A DNA stretch of 64,000 nucleotides from Streptomyces sp. NBC_01750. GTDB taxonomy: Bacteria; Actinomycetota; Actinomycetes; Streptomycetales; Streptomycetaceae. The stretch covers positions 8,248,001-8,312,000 of the forward strand of contig NZ_CP109137.1 of assembly GCF_035918095.1 (NCBI RefSeq), in the 5' to 3' direction. The notes under the pieces were generated by a model that saw only the letters and a list, made by a program, of their open reading frames with translations, searched no databases and was not told the origin of the DNA. Of the stretch, positions 21,354 to 29,415 are shown piece by piece. How positions within the stretch are numbered: position 1 is the stretch's first letter; each line of letters starts with the position of its first letter. Made by a program: the position numbers and the translations under genes.

Positions 21354-22438
21354 TGAACGCAGCAACGCCGACCGCTCAGGACACGGCCGCCGCCGGCGCA
21401 CCCGCCGACGAGGCTCCCCCGATCCACATTCTCTGGATCAACGCCGGGCTCAGCTGCGACGGTGACTCGGTGGCCCTGACGGCGGCAATGCAGCCGAGCA
21501 TCGAGGAGATCGTGCTCGGCGCGCTGCCCGGCCTGCCCAAGATCGCTGTGCACTGGCCCCTGATCGACTTCGAATGCGGGCCGGTCGGGGGTGCGGACAC
21601 GTTCATCGAGTGGTTCTTCAAGGGAGAGCGCGGCGAGATCGACCCCTTCGTCCTGGTGATCGAGGGGTCCGTCCCCAACGAGACGATCAAGCCGGAGGGC
21701 TACTGGTGCGGCTTCGGCGACGACCCCGAGACCGGCCAGCCGATCACCACCAGTGAATGGATCGACCGGCTCGCGCCCAAGGCGCTGGCTGTTGTCGCGA
21801 TCGGAACGTGTGCCACCTACGGCGGGATCCACGCCATGGCGGGCAACCCGACCGGTGCGATGGGTGTGCCGGACTACCTGGGCTGGGACTGGACGTCCAA
21901 GGCCGGCATCCCGATCGTGTGCGTGCCCGGCTGTCCGATCCAGCCCGACAACTTCTCGGAGACCCTGACCTACCTGCTCTACCAGGCGGCGGGCGCCGCT
22001 CCGATGATCCCGCTGGACGACAAGCTCCGACCGACGTGGTTGTTCGGCGCCACCGTGCACGAGGGGTGCGACCGCGCGGGCTACTACGAACAGGGACAGT
22101 TCGCAGACACCTACGATTCGCCCAAGTGCCTCGTCAAGCTCGGCTGCTGGGGCCCCGTCGTCAAGTGCAACGTGCCCAAGCGGGGCTGGATGAACGGAAT
22201 CGGCGGCTGTCCGAACGTCGGAGGCATCTGCATCGCCTGCACCATGCCGGGGTTCCCGGACAAGTTCATGCCGTTCATGGACGAACCGCCCGGCGCGAAG
22301 GTGTCCAGCACCGCCAGCGGAGCGTACGGCGCGGTGATCCGCAAGCTGCGGACCATCACGGCCAGGACCGTGGACAAGGAGCCGAAGTGGCGCCGCACGG
22401 GACAGAAGCTGACCACCGGCTACCGGCCGCCCTGGTGA
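21353..22438 (+). CDS. hhyS: [NiFe] hydrogenase small subunit, group 1h
   Basis: A 361-residue electron-transfer subunit. It lacks a Tat signal and the C-terminal membrane helix of uptake hydrogenases, as in the actinobacterial group 1h (high-affinity) enzymes. The proximal cluster motif reads GLSCDGDSVAL (C35, D36, D38): an aspartate near the first cysteine fits the 3Cys/1Asp proximal [4Fe-4S] site reported for this group. Other cluster cysteines lie in IGTCATYGG, CVPGCPIQPDN, HEGCDRAGYYEQG, CLVKLGCWGP and GGCPNVGGICIACTMPGFPD. The enzyme oxidises atmospheric H2, typically during sporulation or starvation. Group assignment is by motif and gene order. Confidence 0.95.
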   Translation: MNAATPTAQDTAAAGAPADEAPPIHILWINAGLSCDGDSVALTAAMQPSIEEIVLGALPGLPKIAVHWPLIDFECGPVGGADTFIEWFFKGERGEIDPFVLVIEGSVPNETIKPEGYWCGFGDDPETGQPITTSEWIDRLAPKALAVVAIGTCATYGGIHAMAGNPTGAMGVPDYLGWDWTSKAGIPIVCVPGCPIQPDNFSETLTYLLYQAAGAAPMIPLDDKLRPTWLFGATVHEGCDRAGYYEQGQFADTYDSPKCLVKLGCWGPVVKCNVPKRGWMNGIGGCPNVGGICIACTMPGFPDKFMPFMDEPPGAKVSSTASGAYGAVIRKLRTITARTVDKEPKWRRTGQKLTTGYRPPW

Positions 22439-22517
22439 ACCCCCGCTGAACCGAAGTACCTGCTTACGCCTCACCGCGCGACCCACCTCCAGCTTGAAGA
22501 AGGGCACGGCACTCACG

Positions 22518-24302
22518 ATGGCACCGACGACGAAGGCGGCCGGCGACGGCAGTGGCCTGGTGGAAATGGCCTGGGATCCGATCACCCGGATTGTGGGCAG
22601 TCTCGGCATCCACACAAAGATCGACTTCAAGCAGAAGCGGGTCGCGGAGTGCTACAGCACCTCGTCGGTCTTCCGTGGCTACAGCGTCTTCATGCGCGGC
22701 AAGGACCCCCGGGACGCGCACTTCATCACCAGCCGTATCTGCGGGATCTGCGGCGACAACCACGCCACGTGTTCGGTGTACACCCAGAACATGGCCTACG
22801 GGGTGAAGCCTCCGCACCTCGCTGAGTGGATCATCAACCTCGGCGAGTCCGCCGAGTACATGTTTGACCACAACATCTTCCAGGAGAACCTGGTCGGGGT
22901 CGACTACTGCGAAAAGATGGTCCGCGAGACCAACCCCGGCGTCCTCGAGCTCGCCGAGCGCACCGAGGCGCCGCACGCCGGGGACCACGGCTACCGCACC
23001 ATCGCCGACATCATGCGGTCACTCAACCCCATCGAAGGCGAGTTCTACCGGGAAGCCCTCCAGGTGAGCCGCTACACCCGGGAGATGTTCTGCCTCATGG
23101 AGGGCCGCCATGTGCACCCCTCCACGCTCTACCCCGGCGGAGTCGGCACGATTGCCTCCGTTCAGCTCTTCACGGACTATCTCAGCCGCCTCATGCGCTA
23201 TGTGGAGTTCATGAAGCGAGTCGTCCCCCTGCACGACGACCTGTTCGACTTCTTCTACGAGGCTCTGCCCGGGTACGAGGAAGTCGGCCGCCGACGGGTG
23301 CTGCTCGGCTGCTGGGGCGCCCTCAACGACCCCGAGTACTGCGACTTCACCTACGCCAATATGACCGACTGGGGACGGAAGATGTTCGTCACCCCAGGCG
23401 TCATCGTCGACGGCAAGCTCGTCACCAACGACCTCACCGAGATCAACCTCGGCATCCGCATCCTGCTGGGCAGCTCGTACTACGACGACTGGCAGGGCCA
23501 GGAGCAGTTCGTCACCCACGACCCGCTCGGCAACCCCGTCGACCCGCGCCACCCGTGGAACCAGCACACCATCCCGGCCCCTCAGAAGCGGGACTTCAAC
23601 GACAAGTACAGCTGGGTGATGTCCCCCCGCTGGTTCGACGGCAAGGACTACCTGCCGCTGGACACCGGCGGTGGCCCCATCGCCCGCCTGTGGTCCACGG
23701 CGCTGTCCGGGCTCGTCGACGTCGGCTATGTCAAGGCCACCGGCAATAGCGTCGTCATCAACCTGCCGCGCACGATGACCAAGCCCGAGACCACCTTCGA
23801 GTGGAAGATCCCGCGCTGGAGCAACGCGCTGGAACGAAACCGTGCCCGCACCTACTTCCAGGCCTACGCCGCGGCCATCGCCCTGCACTGCGCCGAGAAG
23901 GGGCTTAACGAAGTGCGTGCCGGCCGCACCCAGACCTGGGAGAAGTTCGAGGTGCCGGACCAGTCCATCGGCTGCGGCTTCACCGAGGCCGTACGCGGTG
24001 TCCTCTCCCACCACATGGTCATCCGGGACGGGAAGATCGCCAACTACCACCCGTACCCGCCGACTCCATGGAACGCCAGCACGCGCGACTCCTACGGCAC
24101 GCCCGGCCCGTACGAGGACGCCGTGCAGAACACGCCGATCTTCGAGGAGAACTCCCCGGAGAACTTCAAGGGCATCGACATCATGCGCACGGTGCGCAGC
24201 TTCGACCCCTGCCTGCCCTGCGGCGTTCACATGTACGTCGGCGGCGGAAAGACCGTGAAGTCGATGCACGTACCCACCGGCCTGAGCGGCCTTGCCGGAT
24301 GA
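22518..24302 (+). CDS. hhyL: [NiFe] hydrogenase large subunit, group 1h
   Basis: 594 residues carrying the NiFe(CN)2CO site. N-terminal ligand motif: RICGICGDNH (C75, C78); C-terminal ligand motif: DPCLPCGVH (C565, C568, H571). A 23-residue tail after H571 should be removed by the endopeptidase encoded at 27706. ATG 22518 is chosen; the frame is open to a TTG at 22494, but the ATG fits the family N-terminus. A 79-nt gap separates it from hhyS, unusually long inside this otherwise overlapping operon. The next gene overlaps by 4 nt (ATGA). Confidence 0.95.
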   Translation: MAPTTKAAGDGSGLVEMAWDPITRIVGSLGIHTKIDFKQKRVAECYSTSSVFRGYSVFMRGKDPRDAHFITSRICGICGDNHATCSVYTQNMAYGVKPPHLAEWIINLGESAEYMFDHNIFQENLVGVDYCEKMVRETNPGVLELAERTEAPHAGDHGYRTIADIMRSLNPIEGEFYREALQVSRYTREMFCLMEGRHVHPSTLYPGGVGTIASVQLFTDYLSRLMRYVEFMKRVVPLHDDLFDFFYEALPGYEEVGRRRVLLGCWGALNDPEYCDFTYANMTDWGRKMFVTPGVIVDGKLVTNDLTEINLGIRILLGSSYYDDWQGQEQFVTHDPLGNPVDPRHPWNQHTIPAPQKRDFNDKYSWVMSPRWFDGKDYLPLDTGGGPIARLWSTALSGLVDVGYVKATGNSVVINLPRTMTKPETTFEWKIPRWSNALERNRARTYFQAYAAAIALHCAEKGLNEVRAGRTQTWEKFEVPDQSIGCGFTEAVRGVLSHHMVIRDGKIANYHPYPPTPWNASTRDSYGTPGPYEDAVQNTPIFEENSPENFKGIDIMRTVRSFDPCLPCGVHMYVGGGKTVKSMHVPTGLSGLAG

Positions 24303-24913
24303 GCGCGGCAGCCCACACCGTTGGCTCGCCGGCCGCTGCTGCCACCCGGGTCATGAACGCGGAGCAGGCAGGACGGCGGGTGGAAGAAGTCCTCGACCGA
24401 CTGGACGCCACCGGAGAAGAATCGGCGCGTGCCGGGGCCGAGGAACTGGTCCGGGTCCTGATGGACTTCTACGGGGCCGGTCTGGCCCGGATCGTCCGGC
24501 TGCTCGATGCCCCCGCCGCCGGCAAGGTCCCGGGCAGCCCCCTGGCCGGCCTGCTGGCGGATGAACTGGTCTCGAGCCTGCTGGTCCTGCACGATCTGCA
24601 CCCCGAGGACACCGCCACACGCATCGATCGTGCTCTGGACGCGGCCGGTGACCATTCCTGGGAGGTGGCGGGCTTCGACGATTCCTCCGCGACGCTGCGC
24701 CTGCGGTCTGCCGGCGGTGCGGGCTGCGGCTGCGCCGGCACCGCCGCGGCGTCACAGCAGGCAGTCGAGGACGCTCTCGCCTGCTTCGCCCCTGAGGTGG
24801 CCGCAGTGGAAGTGGAGGCAGGCGCGGCCTCCAGGGGGCCGGCGCTGCTCCAGATCGGGACGGCTCCCCCGTCCCGCACGGCGCCCGGACCGGCCGCGGC
24901 GAAGACGCGGTGA
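24299..24913 (+). CDS. NifU C-terminal-domain-like protein, hydrogenase associated
   Basis: 204 residues. The C-terminal half resembles the NifU scaffold domain: the segment GGAGCGCAG followed by a helix (QQAVEDALACFAPEV) and the strand AAVEVEAG, the pattern in which NifU domains place their cluster-binding cysteines. The N-terminal half is helical and not recognised. ATG 24299 overlaps the hhyL stop, and its own stop overlaps the next GTG. A role in delivering or holding an Fe-S cluster for the hydrogenase, or as a partner subunit, is inferred from position. The usual CxxC of NifU is here C-G-C (two cysteines one residue apart), which is odd. Confidence 0.72.
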   Translation: MSAAAHTVGSPAAAATRVMNAEQAGRRVEEVLDRLDATGEESARAGAEELVRVLMDFYGAGLARIVRLLDAPAAGKVPGSPLAGLLADELVSSLLVLHDLHPEDTATRIDRALDAAGDHSWEVAGFDDSSATLRLRSAGGAGCGCAGTAAASQQAVEDALACFAPEVAAVEVEAGAASRGPALLQIGTAPPSRTAPGPAAAKTR

Positions 24914-25578
24914 GCGCGCCTCAGCTCCGGTCGCAGCCTTCCGCGCCGACAGGTGAACTGCGCGGCCTGCGCCGTTTTCTGACCGAGCGTCCACCCCGGA
25001 AGGAGCGGTGCGAACTGTGCGGAGTGGCGGTGGCCGACGACCGCCACCGCCACCTGGTGGACACGGACGAACGCGCACTCGCGTGCGCCTGCGTCTCGTG
25101 TGCCCTCCTGTTCGAGCGGCCCGGCGCCGCGGGTGGCCGCTTCCGGGCGGTGCCGGACCGCTATCTGGCCGACCCGGACCACAGCCTCGACGACAACGCG
25201 TGGGAAATTCTGCAGATCCCGGTCGGCGTCGCCTTCTTCTTCCGCAACGCGGCGCTCGACCGCTTGGTCGCGCTGTACCCGAGTCCGGCCGGCGCGACCG
25301 AGAGCGAACTCGAGCCGTCGGCATGGCAGACCGTGCTGGGCGGCAGTCGGCTGGCCGCGCTGCTGGAACCTGACGTGGAGGCGCTCCTGCTGCGCCGAAC
25401 GCAGGGCCGGGCCGAGTGCTACCTCGTCCCGATTGATATCTGTTACGAACTGGTGGGCCGCATGCGCCTGTTGTGGCAGGGCTTTGACGGCGGAGCCGAG
25501 GCGCGGGCCGATCTGGAGGCGTTCTTCGAGCATGTGGGCGGCCGCGCCCGGCCGGTTCATGAGGTGAACCAGACATGA
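24910..25578 (+). CDS. DUF5947-family protein, hydrogenase associated
   Basis: 222 residues, function unknown. The N-terminal part has CELCGVAVADDRHRHLVD and, later, CACVSCALLFERPGA, a four-cysteine pattern likely to bind zinc or a cluster. The remainder is a compact domain with WEILQIPVGVAFFF, VEALLLRRTQ and CYLVPIDICYELVG. I recognise the pattern as DUF5947, seen next to group 1h hydrogenase genes. The GTG start overlaps the previous stop (GTGA), and its stop overlaps the next ATG, so it is co-translated with the operon. A maturation or electron-transfer role is inference from context only. Confidence 0.75.
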   Translation: MSAPQLRSQPSAPTGELRGLRRFLTERPPRKERCELCGVAVADDRHRHLVDTDERALACACVSCALLFERPGAAGGRFRAVPDRYLADPDHSLDDNAWEILQIPVGVAFFFRNAALDRLVALYPSPAGATESELEPSAWQTVLGGSRLAALLEPDVEALLLRRTQGRAECYLVPIDICYELVGRMRLLWQGFDGGAEARADLEAFFEHVGGRARPVHEVNQT

Positions 25579-26273
25579 CACAGTTCGCCTTCACATGTAC
25601 GGACGTACGGGCCGACCAGTACGCCGCCGGTCCGACACTCGTCTTCAGGCTGCGCATCACGGCGTCCGAAAACGCCCGCGTGCACGCCCTGGCCCTGCGC
25701 TGCCAGATCCGCATCGAGCCCGCTCGGCGCGGCTACGAGCCCACGGAGGCCGAAGGGCTGGCCGACCTCTTCGGAGAGCGCTCGCGCTGGGGCAGCACGC
25801 TTCAGCCGGTTCAGTTCGCCCAGGTCTCGCACATGGTTCCCAGCTTCACGGGAGAGACGGAAACCGACCTCGCGGTGCCTTGCACCTACGACATGGACGT
25901 CGCCGCGACCCGGTACTTCAACGCCCTCGAGGCGGGCGAGGTGCCGCTGCTCATGCTGTTCTCCGGAACGGCATTCACCGGGGCGGGCGGCTTCCGCGTC
26001 GAGCCCGTGCCGTGGGACCGGGAGGCAGCCTTCCGGATGCCGGTAAAGGTGTGGCAGGAGATGGTCGAGCAGCACTTCCCCGGCTGCGGCTGGATCCGGC
26101 TGCCCCGCGACACCGTGGACGCGCTGCTCTCCTTCCGTTCGCAGCGGGCACTTCCTTCCTGGGAGGCGGCTGTCCGGGCCCTGCTGGCCGAGGCCGGTAC
26201 GCCGGACCTCCCACCGGGCCACGCCCTGGACCGAGCACTGCTGCCACGCGCAACCGGAAGGACGGCACGTTGA
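25575..26273 (+). CDS. DUF6084-family protein, hydrogenase associated
   Basis: 232 residues, function unknown. The fold appears beta-rich in the first half (FAFTCTDVRADQYAAGPTL, LVFRLRITASENARVHAL) and continues with LPVQ/WGSTLQPVQFAQVS and DLAVPCTYDMDVAATRYF. The C-terminal part contains MPVKVWQEMVEQHFPGCGW. No signal peptide or membrane segment. I recognise it as DUF6084, a companion of the group 1h hydrogenase operon. It is overlapped at both ends by its neighbours, including a TTG start for the next gene at 26270. Confidence 0.72.
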   Translation: MTQFAFTCTDVRADQYAAGPTLVFRLRITASENARVHALALRCQIRIEPARRGYEPTEAEGLADLFGERSRWGSTLQPVQFAQVSHMVPSFTGETETDLAVPCTYDMDVAATRYFNALEAGEVPLLMLFSGTAFTGAGGFRVEPVPWDREAAFRMPVKVWQEMVEQHFPGCGWIRLPRDTVDALLSFRSQRALPSWEAAVRALLAEAGTPDLPPGHALDRALLPRATGRTAR

Positions 26274-27709
26274 CGACAACTGCCTTCGCACCGGCGACGG
26301 AAGCCCGGTTCGCCGTTGCCCGACAGGTGGCGGACGCGGTGCTTTTCGAGGGCTACGTGCTCTACCCGTACCGTGCCTCGGCGGCCAAGAACCGGCTGCG
26401 CTGGCAGTTCGGGGTGCTCGTGCCGCCCGGCTGGGGCGCCGAGTGCGAAGAACACGACTTCCAGCACACCGAGTGTCTGATGGAGCCGAAGGGGGACGCG
26501 ACTCTCGCGGTCGAGGTGCGTTTCCTGCACGCACAGCGCCGGACCGTGCAACAGGTCCGGCAGGACGGTGGCTTCGAGACGGTGCCCGAGCTCCCTCTCG
26601 AGGACCGCGTCCTGGTGCCCTGGGACGAGGGCGTCGAGGAGCGAGTCGAGGTGCTCGCCGGAGTGGAGGAGCTGACAGGAGACGGTGTCACGGTCCCCTT
26701 CACCCGTCCTGCCCGGGAGGAGTCCGAGCCCGTCCTCGACTCGGCCGGCCGGATGGTCGGCCGTCTTATTCGCCGTTGCGAGGAGATCAGCGGCGCCGTG
26801 CGGCTGTCCGCGCGTGAACTCGGCGGGCCCTACCGGGTGATGCGTCTGACCGCTGTCGTGGAGAACACCAGCTGCTGGAGCCAGCCGGACGGCACGGCCG
26901 ACCGTGACGCCGCGCTGCCGCGCTCGCTGGTGGCCGCGCATCTGCTGATGAGCCTCAGCGCCGGGTCGTTCCTGTCGATGACGGATCCGCCCGAGTGGGC
27001 CAAGGGCGCGGTCGCGTCCTGCCGCAACCTGCACACCTGGCCGGTCCTCGCCGGCGAACCCGGCCGCGCGGATCTGGTGCTGTCGTCCCCGATCATCCTG
27101 GAGGACCACCCCGCGATCGCCCCGGAGAGCCCAGGGGCGCTCTACGATGCGACAGAGATCGACGAGATCCTCGCGCTGCGCACCGCAGCCCTCACCGACG
27201 AGGAGAAGCGCGAGGCCCGTGGCACCGACGAGCGGGCCGCCGCGGTGATCGAACTGGCCGACTCGATGCCCCCTGAGGTCCTTGAACGCCTGCACGGTGC
27301 TGTGCGCGCACTGCGGGAGGTGACCGGCCCCGAAGCGCCGGACGCACCCCCGGCGGCCGCCCCTCGCGGCTTTGCCGACGAACACGGCGTGCAGGCCCCG
27401 GACACCCCGTGGTGGGACCCGGCGAGCGACTCCGGCTTCGACCCGGCACGCGACCGGATCCTGGTCGACGGCCGGTCGCTGGGCGCGGGCAGCCGCGTGC
27501 TGCTGCGCCCGGGCCTGCGGCGCAGTGACGCACAGGACCTGTTCCTGCACGGCCGCAGCGCCAGAGTCGAGGCGGTGCTGCACGACGTGGACGGGGCAGT
27601 GCACCTGGCAGTGACCGTCGAGGGTGATCCAGGAGCCGACATCCGCCGCGAGCAGGGCCGCTTCCTGTACTTCCAGCCCGACGAGGTCGCCCCCCTGGAG
27701 GACGCATGA
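26270..27709 (+). CDS. Unrecognised 479-aa hydrogenase-operon protein
   Basis: I do not recognise this family. The protein starts at TTG 26270, which overlaps the previous stop. An N-terminal domain (about 1-200) includes FEGYVLYPYRASAAKNRLRW and FGVLVPPGWGAECEEHDF. A central region (about 200-350) includes VVENTSCWSQPDGTADRD and SLVAAHLLMSLSAGSFLSM. A C-terminal segment (about 380-479) resembles a small beta-barrel (VLLRPGLRRSDAQDLFLHGR). It is cytosolic, with few cysteines (C62, C69 region) and no CxxC. It sits between DUF6084 and the maturation protease in one overlapping operon, so a role in hydrogenase assembly, partner docking or regulation is likely but unproven. Confidence 0.8.
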   Translation: MTTTAFAPATEARFAVARQVADAVLFEGYVLYPYRASAAKNRLRWQFGVLVPPGWGAECEEHDFQHTECLMEPKGDATLAVEVRFLHAQRRTVQQVRQDGGFETVPELPLEDRVLVPWDEGVEERVEVLAGVEELTGDGVTVPFTRPAREESEPVLDSAGRMVGRLIRRCEEISGAVRLSARELGGPYRVMRLTAVVENTSCWSQPDGTADRDAALPRSLVAAHLLMSLSAGSFLSMTDPPEWAKGAVASCRNLHTWPVLAGEPGRADLVLSSPIILEDHPAIAPESPGALYDATEIDEILALRTAALTDEEKREARGTDERAAAVIELADSMPPEVLERLHGAVRALREVTGPEAPDAPPAAAPRGFADEHGVQAPDTPWWDPASDSGFDPARDRILVDGRSLGAGSRVLLRPGLRRSDAQDLFLHGRSARVEAVLHDVDGAVHLAVTVEGDPGADIRREQGRFLYFQPDEVAPLEDA

Positions 27710-28254
27710 GCCGCCCCGACCGGACCAGCGACCGGATTCTGGTCGCCGGGGTCGGAAACATCTTCCTCGGCGACGACGGCTTCGGCATCGAGACCGTGCG
27801 CAGGCTGGCCGCGGAACAGCTGCCCGAGTACGCCGAGGTCGTGGACTTCGGCGTACGGGGCGTACACCTGGCGTACGAGCTCCTCGAGGGCTACGACACC
27901 CTCGTCCTGGTCGATGCCACGGCGCGCGGCGGCGAGCCCGGCACGGTGTATCTGATCGAAGCCGACAGCGCGGGCGACATCGAGCCCGAGACCGCCCTGC
28001 TGGACGGCCACCGGATGTCCCCCGACGCGGTCCTGGCGCTCCTGGGGACCCTCTGCGCCGGCACCGGCACTCGGCCACCGCGGCGCACCCTGGTAGTGGG
28101 ATGTGAACCCGCCGGTGTGGAGGAAGGCATCGGTCTCAGTCCGCCCGTTGCCGCCGCCGTGCCGGAGGCCGTACGGCTGATCATGGGCCTGGTACGGGAC
28201 GGCAGGCACGAATCGTCCGCGCCACCGGCTGCGGTCGGCGAGGTTGCGAAGTGA
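27706..28254 (+). CDS. Hydrogenase maturation endopeptidase
   Basis: 182 residues of the HyaD/HybD/HoxM protease family. The Ni-sensing acidic motif is GVGNIFLGDDGFGIETVRRL; the next family strand is VVDFGVRGVHLAYELLEGYD, followed by LVLVDATARGG. It would clip the 23-residue tail of HhyL after Ni insertion. Its ATG overlaps the preceding stop (ATGA). Placement in the structural operon, not with hypABFCDE, fits a dedicated partner of this large subunit. Confidence 0.93.
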   Translation: MSRPDRTSDRILVAGVGNIFLGDDGFGIETVRRLAAEQLPEYAEVVDFGVRGVHLAYELLEGYDTLVLVDATARGGEPGTVYLIEADSAGDIEPETALLDGHRMSPDAVLALLGTLCAGTGTRPPRRTLVVGCEPAGVEEGIGLSPPVAAAVPEAVRLIMGLVRDGRHESSAPPAAVGEVAK

Positions 28255-28264
28255 GGAGAAGAAC

Positions 28265-28381
28265 ATGAAGAAGACGATCATTGGCAGCGTGGCCGCCGCG
28301 ACTGCCGCGACGGCTGTGGCTGCCGTCGTCAAGCAGCTCCTGCCCGACCTCATGCGCTATCTGCGCATCCGCAAGATGTGA
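28265..28381 (+). CDS. 38-aa membrane micropeptide, end of hydrogenase operon
   Basis: Only 38 residues, starting MKKTIIGSVAAATAATAVA. ATG 28265 has GAGGAGAAG about 7 nt upstream and lies 10 nt after the protease stop, so it is a real last cistron. Residues 4-25 form one hydrophobic alanine/valine-rich helix; the tail (KQLLPDLMRYLRIRKM) is basic and amphipathic. It resembles the small Streptomyces proteins annotated as DUF6893. A role as a membrane anchor or docking peptide for the soluble hydrogenase, or in electron transfer to quinone, is a guess from position. Confidence 0.75.
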   Translation: MKKTIIGSVAAATAATAVAAVVKQLLPDLMRYLRIRKM

Positions 28382-28401
28382 CGCGACGGTGGTGACAGGC
28401 C

Positions 28402-29208
28402 TCAGTAGGCGCCGTTCACATTGTCGATGGAGCCGTACTTGTCGGCGGCGTAGTTGCACGCGGCGGTGATGTTGGCGACCGGGTCGTAGCTGTCCATCGA
28501 CGTGCCGGGCACGTGGTACGCGAGGAACGTCGGCGCGATGACCTGCAGGAGCCCCTTGGACGGCGTTCCCGCCACGGCGTTGGAGTCCCAGTTGTTGATG
28601 GCCCGCGGGTTGCCCGAGGACTCGCGCATGATGTTCCGGTGGATGCCGTCGTACGAGCCGGGGATGCCGTGCTTGGCCATGACGGCGAGTGACTCCCGGA
28701 TCCAGCCGTCGAGGTTATTCGAATAGGTCGCGGGCTTTGCGGCGGTGGTGGCGCCCTTGGTGGCCAGCGTGCTCCTCTGCGCGGAGCGGCTGGCCCGATC
28801 CTCAGGGGAAGACGTGTTGGGGGTCACTTTGGCCTTCTTGCCGACCGACAGCTGGAGACCCGAGTGAATCAGCGAAGGGTTGCTGCCGATTGCCCTCCGG
28901 TTGTCCTTGTACAGCTGCATCCAGCCGCCGCTCAGGGAGTGCGCCCGTGCGATCTTGGCAAGGGAGTCACCCTTGACGACGGAATAGGTGGTGGGCAGGG
29001 CCTTCTTCGCGGCGATGTGCGTGGTGCCCGCGGCAGCCGGCGCCACAGCCTTTGCGGCTGTGACGGGATGTGCCGTCGGCTGGGCCGCGCCGGCAGTGGT
29101 CGCGCCGATCACCGGCAGGACGAGTGCGGCACCGCCCGCACCCGCGGCGACGAAACCCCGGGTGATCGGGCTGGACTTGGGACGACGGTGCTTACCCTTT
29201 GCGGGCAT
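28402..29208 (-). CDS. Secreted LysM-domain lytic transglycosylase
   Basis: 268 residues. The signal region is MPAKGKHRRPKSSPITRGF plus a hydrophobic stretch ending about residue 42. A LysM domain follows (TYSVVKGDSLAKIARAHSL, then NPSLIHSGLQLSV), then a Ser/Thr/Ala linker, then a C-terminal SLT/resuscitation-type domain with HRNIMRESSGNPRAINNWDS, where the glutamate is the likely catalytic acid, and TPSKGLLQVIAPTFLAYHV. It cleaves peptidoglycan at the cell surface, as do germination and division hydrolases. A c-di-AMP riboswitch lies in its 5' leader. It is convergent with the hydrogenase operon (20 nt apart). Confidence 0.93.
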   Translation of the reverse strand: MPAKGKHRRPKSSPITRGFVAAGAGGAALVLPVIGATTAGAAQPTAHPVTAAKAVAPAAAGTTHIAAKKALPTTYSVVKGDSLAKIARAHSLSGGWMQLYKDNRRAIGSNPSLIHSGLQLSVGKKAKVTPNTSSPEDRASRSAQRSTLATKGATTAAKPATYSNNLDGWIRESLAVMAKHGIPGSYDGIHRNIMRESSGNPRAINNWDSNAVAGTPSKGLLQVIAPTFLAYHVPGTSMDSYDPVANITAACNYAADKYGSIDNVNGAY

Positions 29209-29231
29209 GATGAGTTCCTCTCCGTCGCCTG

Positions 29232-29415
29232 CGAGGTGAGCTGTCGGGTTCGGGCTGGAGATGCCCGGCCGCGGTAGGAATGCGACTTGACCCCGAGCCG
29301 TTCCGGATTCCGGATCGGCGGCTTACCTGGGTCCCCCGCTCCTGCCGTAAGTGAGTGGGTGGTTTGCCGGACGGCGGCAGGATTCGGCGTTCCGTCCGGA
29401 TTGCGGTGACCGTAA
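29232..29415 (-). ncRNA. c-di-AMP (ydaO/yuaA) riboswitch in the LysM gene leader
   Basis: Read on the minus strand, the leader contains GCGGGGGACCCAGGTAAG, then CGGCTCGGGGTCAAGTCG, then CATCTCCAGCCCGAACCCGA, ending with GACAGCTCACCTCGC before the ribosome site GGAGAGG. These blocks match, as I remember them, the conserved parts of actinobacterial c-di-AMP riboswitches in front of rpf and LysM cell-wall hydrolase genes. In that family ligand binding lowers expression. The ends given are approximate. Covariance search is the decisive test. Confidence 0.78.
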
